NCBI GenBank assembly: GCA_937931165.1
Contig: CALHCI010000126.1
Span: forward strand, 1-48,152
Length of the DNA stretch: 48,152 bases
Direction of reading: 5' to 3'
Origin: an uncultured Granulosicoccaceae bacterium
Lineage (GTDB): Bacteria; Pseudomonadota; Gammaproteobacteria; Granulosicoccales; Granulosicoccaceae
Positions 36,486-45,132 of this stretch are shown here, piece after piece. The position numbers and the translations under genes are program-made. The first letter of the stretch is position 1, and every line of letters starts with the position of its first letter. A model generated the notes under the pieces. The model saw only the letters and a list, made by a program, of their open reading frames with translations. It was not told where the DNA came from and did no database searches.

Positions 36486-38270
36486 ATGCGTTCTCATTAC
36501 TGCGGCGTCGTCGATGCCGCGTTTATCGACCAGGAGGTTACTCTCTGCGGCTGGGTACACAAACGTCGCGACCACGGTGGAGTGATCTTCATTGATCTGA
36601 GAGACCGCGAAGGACTGATCCAGGTGGTGATCGATCCGGACACCGCAGAGATCTTTGCCATTGCCGAGCAAGTGCGCAACGAATATGTGCTGCGTGTGAC
36701 CGGTCGGGTAAGAAATCGTCCGGCAGGGACCATTAATGACGAACTGCGCACGGGGCAGATTGAAGTACTGGCGAAAGACCTGGTCGTATTAAATGCAGCC
36801 CAGACGCCACCGTTTCAGCTTGACGATGATGATGTTCAGGAAGAAACCCGCATGCGCTATCGATACATCGATTTGCGTCGCCCTGCCATGCAGGAACACA
36901 TGCGGCTTCGTTCTGCGGTGACACAAAAGCTGCGTACCTCGCTCGATGATCAAAACTTCCTTGACGTCGAAACGCCGATACTCACCAGAGCAACCCCTGA
37001 AGGCGCGCGTGATTATCTGGTGCCGAGCCGTACCCATCAGGGTGATTACTTTGCACTGCCGCAGTCACCGCAGCTGTTTAAGCAAATTCTAATGATGAGT
37101 GGCATCGATCGTTACTATCAGTTTGCGCGTTGCTTCCGCGATGAAGATTTACGTGCTGACCGCCAACCCGAGTTCACTCAGCTCGATATGGAAATGAGCT
37201 TTGTCGAAGAAAAAGACATCATGCAAACCACTGAACGCATGATGCGTGAACTGTTTGCAAGTCAGCTCAATGTCACGCTGCCTGATCCATTCCCGACCAT
37301 GAGCTACGCCGAAGCAATGCTGCGCTACGGATCTGACAAGCCGGATTTAAGAATTGATCTGGAACTGGTTGAACTTTCAGAGGAGCTCAAGCACGTTGAA
37401 TTTAAGGTTTTTGCAGGTCCGGCGGCGGATCCTGCAAGCCGTGTGACTGCGTTGCTGGTACCGGAAGGTTGTAAGCTGTCGCGTAAAGAGATTGATGTTT
37501 ACACCGAGTTTGTCGGGCGTTACGGGGCCAAAGGTCTTGCGTACATCAAGTGCAACGATGTCACCACTGGTAAAGAAGGTCTCCAGTCTCCGGTGGTTAA
37601 CCATCTTGATGATCAGGCACTGCAAAGCATACTCAGCAAAACCGGTGCAAAAAGCGGTGATCTGATCTTCTTTGGTGCCGGCAAGGCAAACGTTGTCAGT
37701 GATTCACTTGGCGCGTTGCGGGTAAAACTCGGACACGATCTTGGCAGAGTCGAAGAAGGCTGGCGTCCGCTGTGGGTGGTTGACTTCCCGATGTTTGAGT
37801 GGGAGGAGGGTACCAAGCGCTGGCACGCCCTTCATCATCCGTTTACCGCACCCACTTCCACCGACCTTCAGGCCCTGCGTGACAACCCGGGGACAGCGCT
37901 GTCCCGCGCCTACGATATGGTGTTAAACGGCACCGAACTGGGTGGCGGGTCCATTCGTATTCACGATGCCGAAATGCAGCAGCAGGTGCTTGAGTTGCTC
38001 GGTATTGGTGAAGAAGAAGCAGAAGACAAATTCGGCTTTCTGCTCAAAGCGCTAAGCTATGGTGCGCCGCCACACGGTGGAATCGCTTTCGGTATTGACC
38101 GTTTGGTGATGCTGATGGCCGGTGCATCCACCCTGCGTGATGTTATGGCGTTCCCGAAAACCCAGAGCGCCAGTTGCCTGTTAACCGATGCGCCCGGGGC
38201 CGTTTCCGAACGCCAGTTAAAAGAACTGGGTCTGCGAGCTCGTAAACCCAAGCCGCCGACTGACAGTTAA
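36486..38270 (+). CDS. aspS: Aspartyl-tRNA synthetase, probably non-discriminating
   Basis: AspRS (594 aa, E. coli 590) charges tRNA-Asp. It has the N-terminal OB-fold anticodon domain ([13 protein letters not shown]), motif 2 ([20 protein letters not shown]), a GAD insertion domain and motif 3 ([12 protein letters not shown]). His30 (in RRDHGG) and Gly81 (in RPAGTIN) match the pair reported for the non-discriminating Pseudomonas enzyme, where E. coli has Leu and Lys. This suggests it also charges tRNA-Asn with Asp, to be amidated by GatCAB. It leads a short cluster with nudB and yebC. Confidence 0.97.
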   Translation: MRSHYCGVVDAAFIDQEVTLCGWVHKRRDHGGVIFIDLRDREGLIQVVIDPDTAEIFAIAEQVRNEYVLRVTGRVRNRPAGTINDELRTGQIEVLAKDLVVLNAAQTPPFQLDDDDVQEETRMRYRYIDLRRPAMQEHMRLRSAVTQKLRTSLDDQNFLDVETPILTRATPEGARDYLVPSRTHQGDYFALPQSPQLFKQILMMSGIDRYYQFARCFRDEDLRADRQPEFTQLDMEMSFVEEKDIMQTTERMMRELFASQLNVTLPDPFPTMSYAEAMLRYGSDKPDLRIDLELVELSEELKHVEFKVFAGPAADPASRVTALLVPEGCKLSRKEIDVYTEFVGRYGAKGLAYIKCNDVTTGKEGLQSPVVNHLDDQALQSILSKTGAKSGDLIFFGAGKANVVSDSLGALRVKLGHDLGRVEEGWRPLWVVDFPMFEWEEGTKRWHALHHPFTAPTSTDLQALRDNPGTALSRAYDMVLNGTELGGGSIRIHDAEMQQQVLELLGIGEEEAEDKFGFLLKALSYGAPPHGGIAFGIDRLVMLMAGASTLRDVMAFPKTQSASCLLTDAPGAVSERQLKELGLRARKPKPPTDS

Positions 38271-38285
38271 CAGCGCTGCCAGAGT

Positions 38286-38723
38286 ATGGCATTCCGTCGC
38301 CCGGAATCGGTGCTGGTGGTGGTGTACACCGCATCGGGCGACGTCTTGCTGCTCAACCGGGTTCAGCCGGCGTCGTTCTGGCAGTCGGTTACCGGCTCGC
38401 TCGAACCTGACGAAACACCGCTGCAGGCAGCGCATCGCGAGCTTGAGGAAGAGACCGGTATCGCAGGGGTCGATATCATCGACTGCCACCGGCAAAACCG
38501 CTTCGAAATCCGTGAGCCCTGGCGACGCAAGTACGCACCGGATGTCACGCACAACACCGAATATGTGTTTCGCTGCCTGCTTGACCGGCAGCCGCCATCA
38601 ATTGCTATTGCCGCCGACGAACACAGTGAATATGAGTGGACCAGTCTGCCGCTGGCGATAGAAAAGGTCGGGTCCGAGACTAATCGAAAAGCACTGCAAA
38701 TGTTGCTCGACTCCGGCTGCTGA
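38286..38723 (+). CDS. nudB: Dihydroneopterin triphosphate diphosphatase (Nudix)
   Basis: This 145-aa Nudix hydrolase has a perfect Nudix box at residues 37-59 (starts GSLEPDE, ends RELEEETGI). E. coli NudB removes pyrophosphate from dihydroneopterin triphosphate in folate synthesis. The position right after aspS (15 nt) and before yebC and ruvC is the same as in E. coli, which supports the assignment over a general NTP hydrolase. Confidence 0.92.
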   Translation: MAFRRPESVLVVVYTASGDVLLLNRVQPASFWQSVTGSLEPDETPLQAAHRELEEETGIAGVDIIDCHRQNRFEIREPWRRKYAPDVTHNTEYVFRCLLDRQPPSIAIAADEHSEYEWTSLPLAIEKVGSETNRKALQMLLDSGC

Positions 38724-38800
38724 GAGTTGACGGCAGATCGGGTAATATAGACACAAGCCTGCCGTCGCAGGCATTGAAAGAACATTTTTTAGAGAGTCAA

Positions 38801-39544
38801 ATGGCCGGACATAGTAAGTGGGCAAATATCCAGCACCGCAAAAAAGCCCAGGATAACAAACGCGGAAAACTGTTCACACGCCTGATACGGGAAATCACCG
38901 TGGCGTCCAGAATGGGTGGGTCTGACCCTGCCTCTAATCCCAGGTTGCGTCTTGCCATAGACAAAGCGCTTGGCGGCAACATGCCCAAAGACACCATCGA
39001 GCGTGCGGTTAAAAAAGGTGCCGGTGAGCTCGACGATGTAACGTATGACGAAATCACCTATGAAGGTTATGGTCATGGCGGTGTGGCTATCATGGTCGAG
39101 ACCATGACTGATAACCGCAACCGAACCGTGGCTGAAGTGCGTCATGCGTTTACCAAGTTTGGTGGCAACATGGGCACAGACGGATCTGTCTCTTATCTGT
39201 TTAACACGTTCGGTGTTTTGTCATACGGTGAGGGCAGCGATGAAGACGCTCTTATGGAAGCAGCACTTGAGGCAGGCGCCGAAGATGTGGTGACTTCCGA
39301 AGACGGATCAATTGAAGTACTCACTACCTCTGCAACTTTTGTCGACGTTAAAGAAGCGATGATTGCCGCCGGTCACGAACCGGAGCTTGCCGAGGTAACC
39401 AAGCGTGCAGATAACGAAATTCCGGTAGACGTTGAACAAGGCACAAAATTACTGAAGCTTTTAGATGTCATAGAAGAACTCGATGATGTGCAGAACGTTT
39501 ACAACAACGCAGACATTCCCGCTGAAGCTTATGAGGCCGAGTAA
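38801..39544 (+). CDS. yebC: YebC/PmpR family protein (TACO1-like)
   Basis: This 247-aa protein begins [25 protein letters not shown], the family signature. The start at 38801 was chosen over a TTG nine codons upstream. The family was first named as a transcriptional regulator (PmpR in Pseudomonas) and more recently as a translation factor that relieves ribosome stalling at proline runs. It stands between nudB and ruvC, its usual gammaproteobacterial setting. Confidence 0.96.
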   Translation: MAGHSKWANIQHRKKAQDNKRGKLFTRLIREITVASRMGGSDPASNPRLRLAIDKALGGNMPKDTIERAVKKGAGELDDVTYDEITYEGYGHGGVAIMVETMTDNRNRTVAEVRHAFTKFGGNMGTDGSVSYLFNTFGVLSYGEGSDEDALMEAALEAGAEDVVTSEDGSIEVLTTSATFVDVKEAMIAAGHEPELAEVTKRADNEIPVDVEQGTKLLKLLDVIEELDDVQNVYNNADIPAEAYEAE

Positions 39545-39581
39545 TTAACTGCTGTAGACACTTTCGACCCACAACGGATCA

Positions 39582-40148
39582 ATGGCAATGAAACGTATTC
39601 TTGGAATTGATCCCGGGTCCGTCGTTACCGGTTTCGGTGTCATTGATTCTGACGGTGTTCGTGACTTCCATGTTGCGCACGGTGGTATTCGGGTGGCTGG
39701 AGACAGTCTGCCGGAAAAGCTCGGGTATATCCTGTATCAGATCGATCAGCTAATTGAAAAGTGGCAGCCCGTAGAAATGGGTATAGAGCAGGTATTTGTC
39801 AGTAAAAACCCGATGTCTGCATTAAAACTCGGGCAGGCACGTGGAGCCGCCATCTGTGCGGCCGTACAGCGGGGCTTACCGGTATCAGAGTACTCTGCAA
39901 AAACCATTAAACAGGCGGCGGTCGGTTATGGCGCTGCAGATAAATCGCAAATGCAGGAAATGATCAGAGTGTTGTTGTCGCTGCAGGAGCAGCCGGGAAG
40001 CGATGCCGCTGATGGGCTGGCCGTGGCCATTTGCCACGCGCACACGGTTAACACGCAAAACCTGCTCAGCAAGCACCCGGCTTACAAAGCGCAATTGAAA
40101 TCTTCCGGTGGCAGGCGCAAAAACAAACGCTGGGTGTCTGCACCATGA
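39582..40148 (+). CDS. ruvC: Holliday junction endonuclease RuvC
   Basis: RuvC (188 aa, E. coli 173) resolves Holliday junctions. The acidic active-site residues are visible: Asp10 in ILGIDPGS, the glutamate of GIEQVFV, and the aspartates of GSDAADGLAVAICHAH. It is about 15 residues longer than the E. coli protein, with a basic end (RRKNKRW). It overlaps ruvA by 4 bases (ATGA), making a ruvC-ruvA-ruvB unit. Confidence 0.97.
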   Translation: MAMKRILGIDPGSVVTGFGVIDSDGVRDFHVAHGGIRVAGDSLPEKLGYILYQIDQLIEKWQPVEMGIEQVFVSKNPMSALKLGQARGAAICAAVQRGLPVSEYSAKTIKQAAVGYGAADKSQMQEMIRVLLSLQEQPGSDAADGLAVAICHAHTVNTQNLLSKHPAYKAQLKSSGGRRKNKRWVSAP

Positions 40149-40741
40149 TCGGTCGTATCGCAGGTATATTGGTCACCCGCCAGCCACCGCAACTGCTGGT
40201 CGACTGCAACGGCGTGGGGTATGAAATAGAAGCGCCAATGCCGGTGTTTTACAACCTGCCTCAGGTGGGTGAAAAAGTGGTGCTGTTTATCCACATGGTG
40301 GTGCGAGAAGACGCGCAACTGCTGTATGGATTCAGCACGCTCGATCAACGCGCGATGTTTCGTGAGCTTATAAAAGTCAGTGGGGTCGGCGCAAAGATGG
40401 CAGTGGCTATCCTTTCGGGCTTGTCGGCTGAAGATTTCGCCATGTGTATCACTAATCAGGATGTTGCAGCGCTAACGCGGTTGCCGGGCATTGGAAAGAA
40501 AACGGCCGAAAGGCTTATTGTCGAAATGCAGGACCGTGTTGGCAAACTCGGTGGTGACAACGTGTCATTACCTGGCGGCAGCGCTGCGACTTCAGGTGGC
40601 AATAATCAGAGTCAGGCAATTGCTGCACTTGAAGCGCTGGGTTTCAAATCGGCCGAAGCGCAACGCATGGTGAAAGGCACGAAGGGTGACAGCGTTGAAG
40701 AGATCGTGCGTGATGCGCTGAAGAGTGTCTCTGGAAAATGA
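40145..40741 (+). CDS. ruvA: Holliday junction DNA helicase subunit RuvA
   Basis: RuvA (198 aa, E. coli 203) forms the tetramer that holds the four-way junction and recruits RuvB. The N-terminal OB fold (MIGRIAGILVTRQPPQLLVDCNGVGYEI), the helix-hairpin-helix (LTRLPGIGKKTAERLIVEM) and the C-terminal RuvB-binding domain (AIAALEALGFKSAEAQRMV) are all present. Confidence 0.97.
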   Translation: MIGRIAGILVTRQPPQLLVDCNGVGYEIEAPMPVFYNLPQVGEKVVLFIHMVVREDAQLLYGFSTLDQRAMFRELIKVSGVGAKMAVAILSGLSAEDFAMCITNQDVAALTRLPGIGKKTAERLIVEMQDRVGKLGGDNVSLPGGSAATSGGNNQSQAIAALEALGFKSAEAQRMVKGTKGDSVEEIVRDALKSVSGK

Positions 40742-40774
40742 TGCTGATACCTCAACCGGAAACTGGAGCTTGTT

Positions 40775-41812
40775 ATGTCGGGTGATGACCGGGTGTTTGA
40801 TCCGCTCGAAAAAACCGAGGATGTACAAGAGCGTGCCATGCGCCCGCAAACACTTGCGGACTACAAGGGACAGCCGCAGGTTGTCGAGCAAATGGAGATT
40901 TTCATTGGTGCGGCCCGTGGCAGAGAAGAATCGCTTGATCACCTGCTGATTTTTGGCCCGCCCGGGCTGGGCAAGACCACGCTGGCGAATATTGTTGCCA
41001 ATGAGCTCGAAGTAAACATCCGCCATACCTCGGGGCCGGTCATCGAGCGGGCAGGAGATCTCGCGGCACTACTCACCAACCTCGAGAAAAACGATGTCTT
41101 GTTTATCGATGAAATACACCGGCTGAACCCGGCGATTGAAGAAGTGTTATACCCGGCAATGGAAGATTTTCAACTCGATATCATGATTGGTGAAGGTCCG
41201 GCAGCCCGATCCATCAAAATCGATCTGCCACCGTTTACGCTGGTGGGGGCAACCACTCGTGCCGGTTTGCTGACATCGCCGTTGCGGGATCGGTTTGGTA
41301 TTAAGCAGCGCCTGGAGTTTTACAGCCCGGCAGATTTGTCCCGAATCGTTACCCGATCAGCCAAAATGCTCGATGTACCCATCGATGCCGCCGGAGCCGC
41401 TGAAGTCGCCCGCAGATCGCGGGGTACGCCGCGAATTGCTAATCGGTTGTTACGCAGGGTGCGAGATTACGCGCAGATGAGAGCAGATGGGTCGATCAAT
41501 CAGGAAATCGCGAGTGCAGCATTGAATATGCTGAATGTCGATGATCTCGGGCTCGACAACATGGATCGGCGGGTGCTTTTTGCGATTGTCGAGAAATTCG
41601 ATGGCGGGCCGGTCGGTCTCGACAACCTCGGTGCGGCAATCGGCGAGGAGAGTGGCACCATTGAAGAGGTGATTGAACCCTACCTGATCCAGCAGGGCCT
41701 GCTGATGCGAACCCCGCGTGGCCGGACTGTTACCCGTGCCGCCTGCGCACACCTCGGATTGCCTGTGCCGCATCGTGCAGAGTCCGGTGACTTGTTCTCC
41801 GACCCCGAGTAA
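40775..41812 (+). CDS. ruvB: Holliday junction DNA helicase subunit RuvB
   Basis: RuvB (345 aa, E. coli 336) is the AAA+ motor of branch migration. It has Walker [10 protein letters not shown] (61-69), Walker B with Asp112-Glu113 (FIDEIHRL), sensor-like GATTRAG and the arginine finger in SPLRDRFGI. It follows ruvA by 33 nt with a GGAG ribosome binding site. It is the last of ruvCAB before the tol cluster. Confidence 0.98.
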   Translation: MSGDDRVFDPLEKTEDVQERAMRPQTLADYKGQPQVVEQMEIFIGAARGREESLDHLLIFGPPGLGKTTLANIVANELEVNIRHTSGPVIERAGDLAALLTNLEKNDVLFIDEIHRLNPAIEEVLYPAMEDFQLDIMIGEGPAARSIKIDLPPFTLVGATTRAGLLTSPLRDRFGIKQRLEFYSPADLSRIVTRSAKMLDVPIDAAGAAEVARRSRGTPRIANRLLRRVRDYAQMRADGSINQEIASAALNMLNVDDLGLDNMDRRVLFAIVEKFDGGPVGLDNLGAAIGEESGTIEEVIEPYLIQQGLLMRTPRGRTVTRAACAHLGLPVPHRAESGDLFSDPE

Positions 41813-41937
41813 CTTTATTTTGTCCTGACGATAAACTGGCGATTTAATTCTGTATCGTAATTGAGCCGGAGCTTAAACCTCCCTAGCATCCTTGGAATGT
41901 CACGCTCGGCAATCGGGCGGCCCTTTTTTTTGCACCG
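41813..41937 (+). promoter_or_regulatory. Intergenic region before ybgC with a possible promoter
   Basis: TTGTCC (41820-41825) and TTTAAT (41843-41848), 17 bp apart, form a mediocre sigma-70-like pair that might start the ybgC-tol transcript. Just before the ybgC start is a run of eight T residues after a short GGGCGGCCC. The stem would be only three pairs, so I do not call it a terminator. Confidence 0.35.
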
Positions 41938-42390
41938 GTGTGCACAGGCTTCGATAACAGCGTGTCTTTAGCGACGGATTTTTCCATTGATGTCAGGGTC
42001 TACTTCGAAGACACCGATTTTGGCGGTGTTGTGTACTACGCGAACTACCTGAAATTTATGGAGCGTGCCCGAACTGAATATCTCAGAACTCTCGGGTATA
42101 AACAAAGTCAGTTGTTTGATGATCAGCGCCGCATGTTTGTTGTACGTTCAGCACATCTGGAGTACAAAGCACCGGCCAGGTTTGATGATGTTCTGTCGGT
42201 AACGGTAAAAGTAGAGCAGCTGCGCAAGACAAGTATTCGATTCAGTCAGTGCTGCTGCAGAAAAGATAACAGTTCGCATGGTGTGACCGAGACGCTGGTC
42301 ACGGGTGATATTTTAATAGCTTGTCTGGATGCAGACTCCTTTAAACCCTGTGCTATTCCAGGTAACTTGAAAACGGTATTGAACACTTGA
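41938..42390 (+). CDS. ybgC: Tol-Pal associated acyl-CoA thioesterase YbgC
   Basis: This 150-aa hotdog-fold protein has the family signature YFEDTDFGGVVYYANYLKFMERARTEYLR, with the catalytic aspartate in EDTD. E. coli YbgC hydrolyses short acyl-CoA esters and is linked to phospholipid enzymes. The GTG start at 41938 is uncertain because a T run lies directly upstream; a GTG at 41962 is the other choice. Its stop overlaps the tolQ TTG, giving the standard first gene of a tol cluster. Confidence 0.92.
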   Translation: MCTGFDNSVSLATDFSIDVRVYFEDTDFGGVVYYANYLKFMERARTEYLRTLGYKQSQLFDDQRRMFVVRSAHLEYKAPARFDDVLSVTVKVEQLRKTSIRFSQCCCRKDNSSHGVTETLVTGDILIACLDADSFKPCAIPGNLKTVLNT

Positions 42391-43079
42391 ACACAGACCT
42401 CTCATTCTGGCATTTGGTATTAACCGCAGGTCCGGTAGTAAAGCTTGTGATGTTGCTGCTGGTACTGACATCCGTTATCTCTTGGATGATCATCTACTCT
42501 AAAAGCCGGCAATTGTCGCGAGCCACCAAAGAAGCTACCGCCTTTGAAAATGAATTCTGGAGTGGTGCTGACGCCAACCAGATGTATCAACAGTTACGCA
42601 GCAGCGAGCATGTACTCACGGGTATGGAGCACGTTTTTGAACGCGGTTTTTCCGAGTTTGCGCGTCTGGTAAAGCAAACTAACGACGCTGACACTGTGGT
42701 TGAAGGGTCGTATCGTGCGATGAAAATTGCGCTTTCACGCGAGACCGATATGGTTGAGCAACATTTATCGTTCCTCGCTACTGTAGGCTCGACAGCACCT
42801 TATGTTGGACTGTTCGGTACGGTCTGGGGAATCATGAATTCTTTCACCGCGCTGTCAGAAGTGCAGCAGGCGACATTGGCGATGGTGGCACCGGGGATTG
42901 CCGAAGCACTGATTGCCACTGCCATTGGTTTGTTTGCAGCTATCCCTGCAGTGGTTGCTTATAACCGGTTGAGCAATAAATCTGACCGGTTGCTTAATCG
43001 CTATGACAACTTTATGGAAGAGTTTGCTGCTGTGCTACAACGGCAAGTGCTTCGTCGCAGTAATCAGGCAGTCAGATAA
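42387..43079 (+). CDS. tolQ: Tol-Pal system inner-membrane protein TolQ
   Basis: TolQ (230 aa, E. coli 230) has three transmembrane segments (about 10-32, 135-160, 170-195) and is part of the TolQR proton-driven stator. The conserved MuA/TolQ/ExbB region LSFLATVGSTAPYVGLFGTVWGIMNSF is intact, as is the last helix APGIAEALIATAIGLFAAIPAVVAYN. The start is a TTG inside the ybgC stop. It is one base from tolR (overlap TAATG). Confidence 0.96.
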   Translation: MNTDLSFWHLVLTAGPVVKLVMLLLVLTSVISWMIIYSKSRQLSRATKEATAFENEFWSGADANQMYQQLRSSEHVLTGMEHVFERGFSEFARLVKQTNDADTVVEGSYRAMKIALSRETDMVEQHLSFLATVGSTAPYVGLFGTVWGIMNSFTALSEVQQATLAMVAPGIAEALIATAIGLFAAIPAVVAYNRLSNKSDRLLNRYDNFMEEFAAVLQRQVLRRSNQAVR

Positions 43080-43513
43080 TGGCGCGCTATCGCAACCATC
43101 GGCAGAAGCGCGCGTTGATGTCCGAAATGAACGTAGTGCCTTACATCGATGTGATGCTGGTGTTGTTGGTGATATTCATGATCACGGCACCGTTGCTGAC
43201 TACCGGAGTAGAGGTTGATCTGCCCAACAGTGACGCCAAACCGGTAGAGCCCGAAAAACAATCTGACCCGATTGTGCTTTCTATCAACAGCATTGGTGAG
43301 TGGTTCCTTAATATCGATGAAAATTCTGATGTAGCGATTGATTCTGAAACTGCGTTAAAGCTCACTGCACAAGCACTGCAGGCCGAGCCGAGCCGTGGTG
43401 TTATGGTGGCTGCTGATGAAAATATTAACTACGGGCTGGTCATGGAGGCGATGGTGACATTGCAGGGTGCCGGCGCTGATAAAGTGCAGCTCATGAGTGA
43501 CCCGGCTCGTTGA
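43079..43513 (+). CDS. tolR: Tol-Pal system protein TolR
   Basis: TolR (144 aa, E. coli 142) has one N-terminal transmembrane segment with the proton-accepting aspartate in NVVPYIDVMLVLLVIFMI, then a periplasmic ExbD/TolR domain. It forms the stator with TolQ that energises TolA. The start is ATG 43079, overlapping the tolQ stop. Confidence 0.97.
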   Translation: MARYRNHRQKRALMSEMNVVPYIDVMLVLLVIFMITAPLLTTGVEVDLPNSDAKPVEPEKQSDPIVLSINSIGEWFLNIDENSDVAIDSETALKLTAQALQAEPSRGVMVAADENINYGLVMEAMVTLQGAGADKVQLMSDPAR

Positions 43514-43567
43514 TCGATTACCCATGTTATTTTTCGTCGATACCGTGCTCGCAGTTCAGGCTAACCC

Positions 43568-45121
43568 ATGCTTGATCTGATACGTCGACATCCGTTTGGG
43601 CTTCTGCTGTCACTGATCGGTCATGCTGCAATAGCGGCGTTGCTGTTTTTTGGATTGGAGCGGGAGTACACTGATCTGTCGGAGCCGGGCGATGAAGGTG
43701 AGCCCGTGCAGGCGGTGTTGGTCAACACACCTGCAGTCGAGCAGGAAATCGAATCCCTGAGAGAGCAAGTGAATGAAACGCTGGCTAGTCTGCCGGTTGA
43801 AAACGTAGAGCCACCTGCGGACCCTCCGCCACCAACCCCTGAGCAACTTCTGGAGCAACAGCAGGAACAACAGCGATTGCAGCAGGAACTGCAGGATGCC
43901 GAATTACAGCGGCAACAACAGGAGCAGGAACAGAAAGAACTAGCCAGGCAGCTCGAAGAAGCAGAGAAACAGCGTGAGCTGGAAGAAAAGCAGCGCGTTG
44001 TAGCGGAAGCCGAGCGATTGCGTGTGGAGGAAGAGCAGCGCGAGCAGGCTGAAGAGGAAAAGCGTCTTGCAGAGGAACAACAAAAGCTTCTTGAAGAAGA
44101 AAAGCGTGTAGCTGAAGAGGAAGAGCGCAAGCGGTTGGACGAAGAAAAACGTCTTGCCGAAGAGGAAGCACGCAAACGTCTGGAAGACGAAAAGCGCGTT
44201 GCTGAAGAGGAAGAGCTCAAGCGGTTGGACGAAGAAAAACGTCTTGCCGAAGAGGAAGAACGCAAACGTCTGGAAGAAGAAAAGCGCCTTGCCGAAGAGG
44301 AAGAACGTAGGCAACTGGAAGAAGAAAAGCGTGTAGCTGAAGAGGAAGAGCGCAAGCGACTGGAAGACGAAAAACGCCTTGCTGAAGAGGAAGAACGTAA
44401 GCGTCTTGAAGAAGAAAAGCGTGTAGCTGAAGAGGAAGAGCGCAAGCGTCTGGAAGAAGAAAAACGCCTTGCCGAAGAGGAAGAACGCAAACGTCTGGAA
44501 GAAGAGAAGCGCCTTGTTGCAGAGGAAGAAGAACGTAAACGTCTGGAAGAAGAAAAGCGTTTAGCCGAAGAGGAAGAGCGTAAGCGCCTGGAAGAAGAAA
44601 AGCGGCTGGCTGAAGAGGAGGAGCGCAAGCGTCTGGAAGAAGAAAAGCGCCTTGCCGAAGAGCAAGAACGAAAGCGACTGGAAGAAGAAAGACGACTTGC
44701 CGAAGAGCAGGAGCGCCAACGTCAGGAGCAAATCGCAGAGGCGAAACGCAAGGAAGCCGAGCGAGTAGCGGCGGAAGCGGCTGCCAAACAGAAATCCGCA
44801 CAGGAAAATGCCGCAAAACTCGCCAGAAGGTCCCGACGGATTGCGCAGGAAAAACAGATCTATATCAACTCGATAAGAAAAAGCGTCACGAAAAACTTTC
44901 GTCCGCCCGCCGGGGTCAGATCAGGTACCAAATGCGAAGTCAGGGCGATCGTGGTTTTTCCGAACGAGATTGTAGATGTTCAGGTCGTCAGTTGCACAGG
45001 AGGTGGCGAGGATTTGAAGCGTTCAGTGGTGAAAGCCGTATTGGCCACCAGGCCGTTTCCCAAACCCAAATACAAAGAAGTGTTTGACCGAAATCTTGAA
45101 TTTGGATTTACTGTACCTTAG
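43568..45121 (+). CDS. tolA: Cell envelope protein TolA with an expanded repeat stalk
   Basis: TolA (517 aa, E. coli 421) bridges the inner-membrane TolQR and the outer-membrane Pal. It has a short N-terminal cytoplasmic part, one membrane helix (about 11-28), a proline-rich stretch (about 75-90), then a very long charged coiled coil. The coil contains about fifteen 15-residue repeats (KR[LV]AEEEERKRLEEE, residues 165-388). The C-terminal domain III (about 430-517) has the TolA/TonB fold and two cysteines (KCEV and SCTG), probably a disulfide. E. coli TolA instead has an Ala/Lys/Glu-rich domain II. The stalk is longer and of different composition; length should set how far it reaches across the periplasm. 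Confidence 0.93.
   Translation: MLDLIRRHPFGLLLSLIGHAAIAALLFFGLEREYTDLSEPGDEGEPVQAVLVNTPAVEQEIESLREQVNETLASLPVENVEPPADPPPPTPEQLLEQQQEQQRLQQELQDAELQRQQQEQEQKELARQLEEAEKQRELEEKQRVVAEAERLRVEEEQREQAEEEKRLAEEQQKLLEEEKRVAEEEERKRLDEEKRLAEEEARKRLEDEKRVAEEEELKRLDEEKRLAEEEERKRLEEEKRLAEEEERRQLEEEKRVAEEEERKRLEDEKRLAEEEERKRLEEEKRVAEEEERKRLEEEKRLAEEEERKRLEEEKRLVAEEEERKRLEEEKRLAEEEERKRLEEEKRLAEEEERKRLEEEKRLAEEQERKRLEEERRLAEEQERQRQEQIAEAKRKEAERVAAEAAAKQKSAQENAAKLARRSRRIAQEKQIYINSIRKSVTKNFRPPAGVRSGTKCEVRAIVVFPNEIVDVQVVSCTGGGEDLKRSVVKAVLATRPFPKPKYKEVFDRNLEFGFTVP
44060..44731 (+). repeat. Tandem 45-bp repeats in tolA
   Basis: About fifteen units encode 224 residues in register (lengths 14, then nine of 15, one of 16, three of 15, and 14). 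Alternation of KRVAEEE and KRLAEEE units, with LDEE or LEDE partners, suggests copies of a 90-bp double unit. One extra codon (GTT, 44516-44518) makes the 16-residue unit. Such arrays arise by slippage or unequal crossing over. Confidence 0.93.
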
Positions 45122-45132
45122 GAACGGACTAG

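Noticed and set aside
41925..41937. Terminator before ybgC
   Set aside because: The eight-T run is clear but the stem (GGGC/GCCC around one base, or three pairs with a three-base loop) is too short to fold stably.
43621..44628. A 335-codon Ser/Arg-rich open frame on the strand opposite tolA
   Set aside because: It is the mirror of the repetitive GAA/GAG and AAG/CGC codons of the TolA stalk. It has repeat-driven composition, no family match and no ribosome binding site that I trust.
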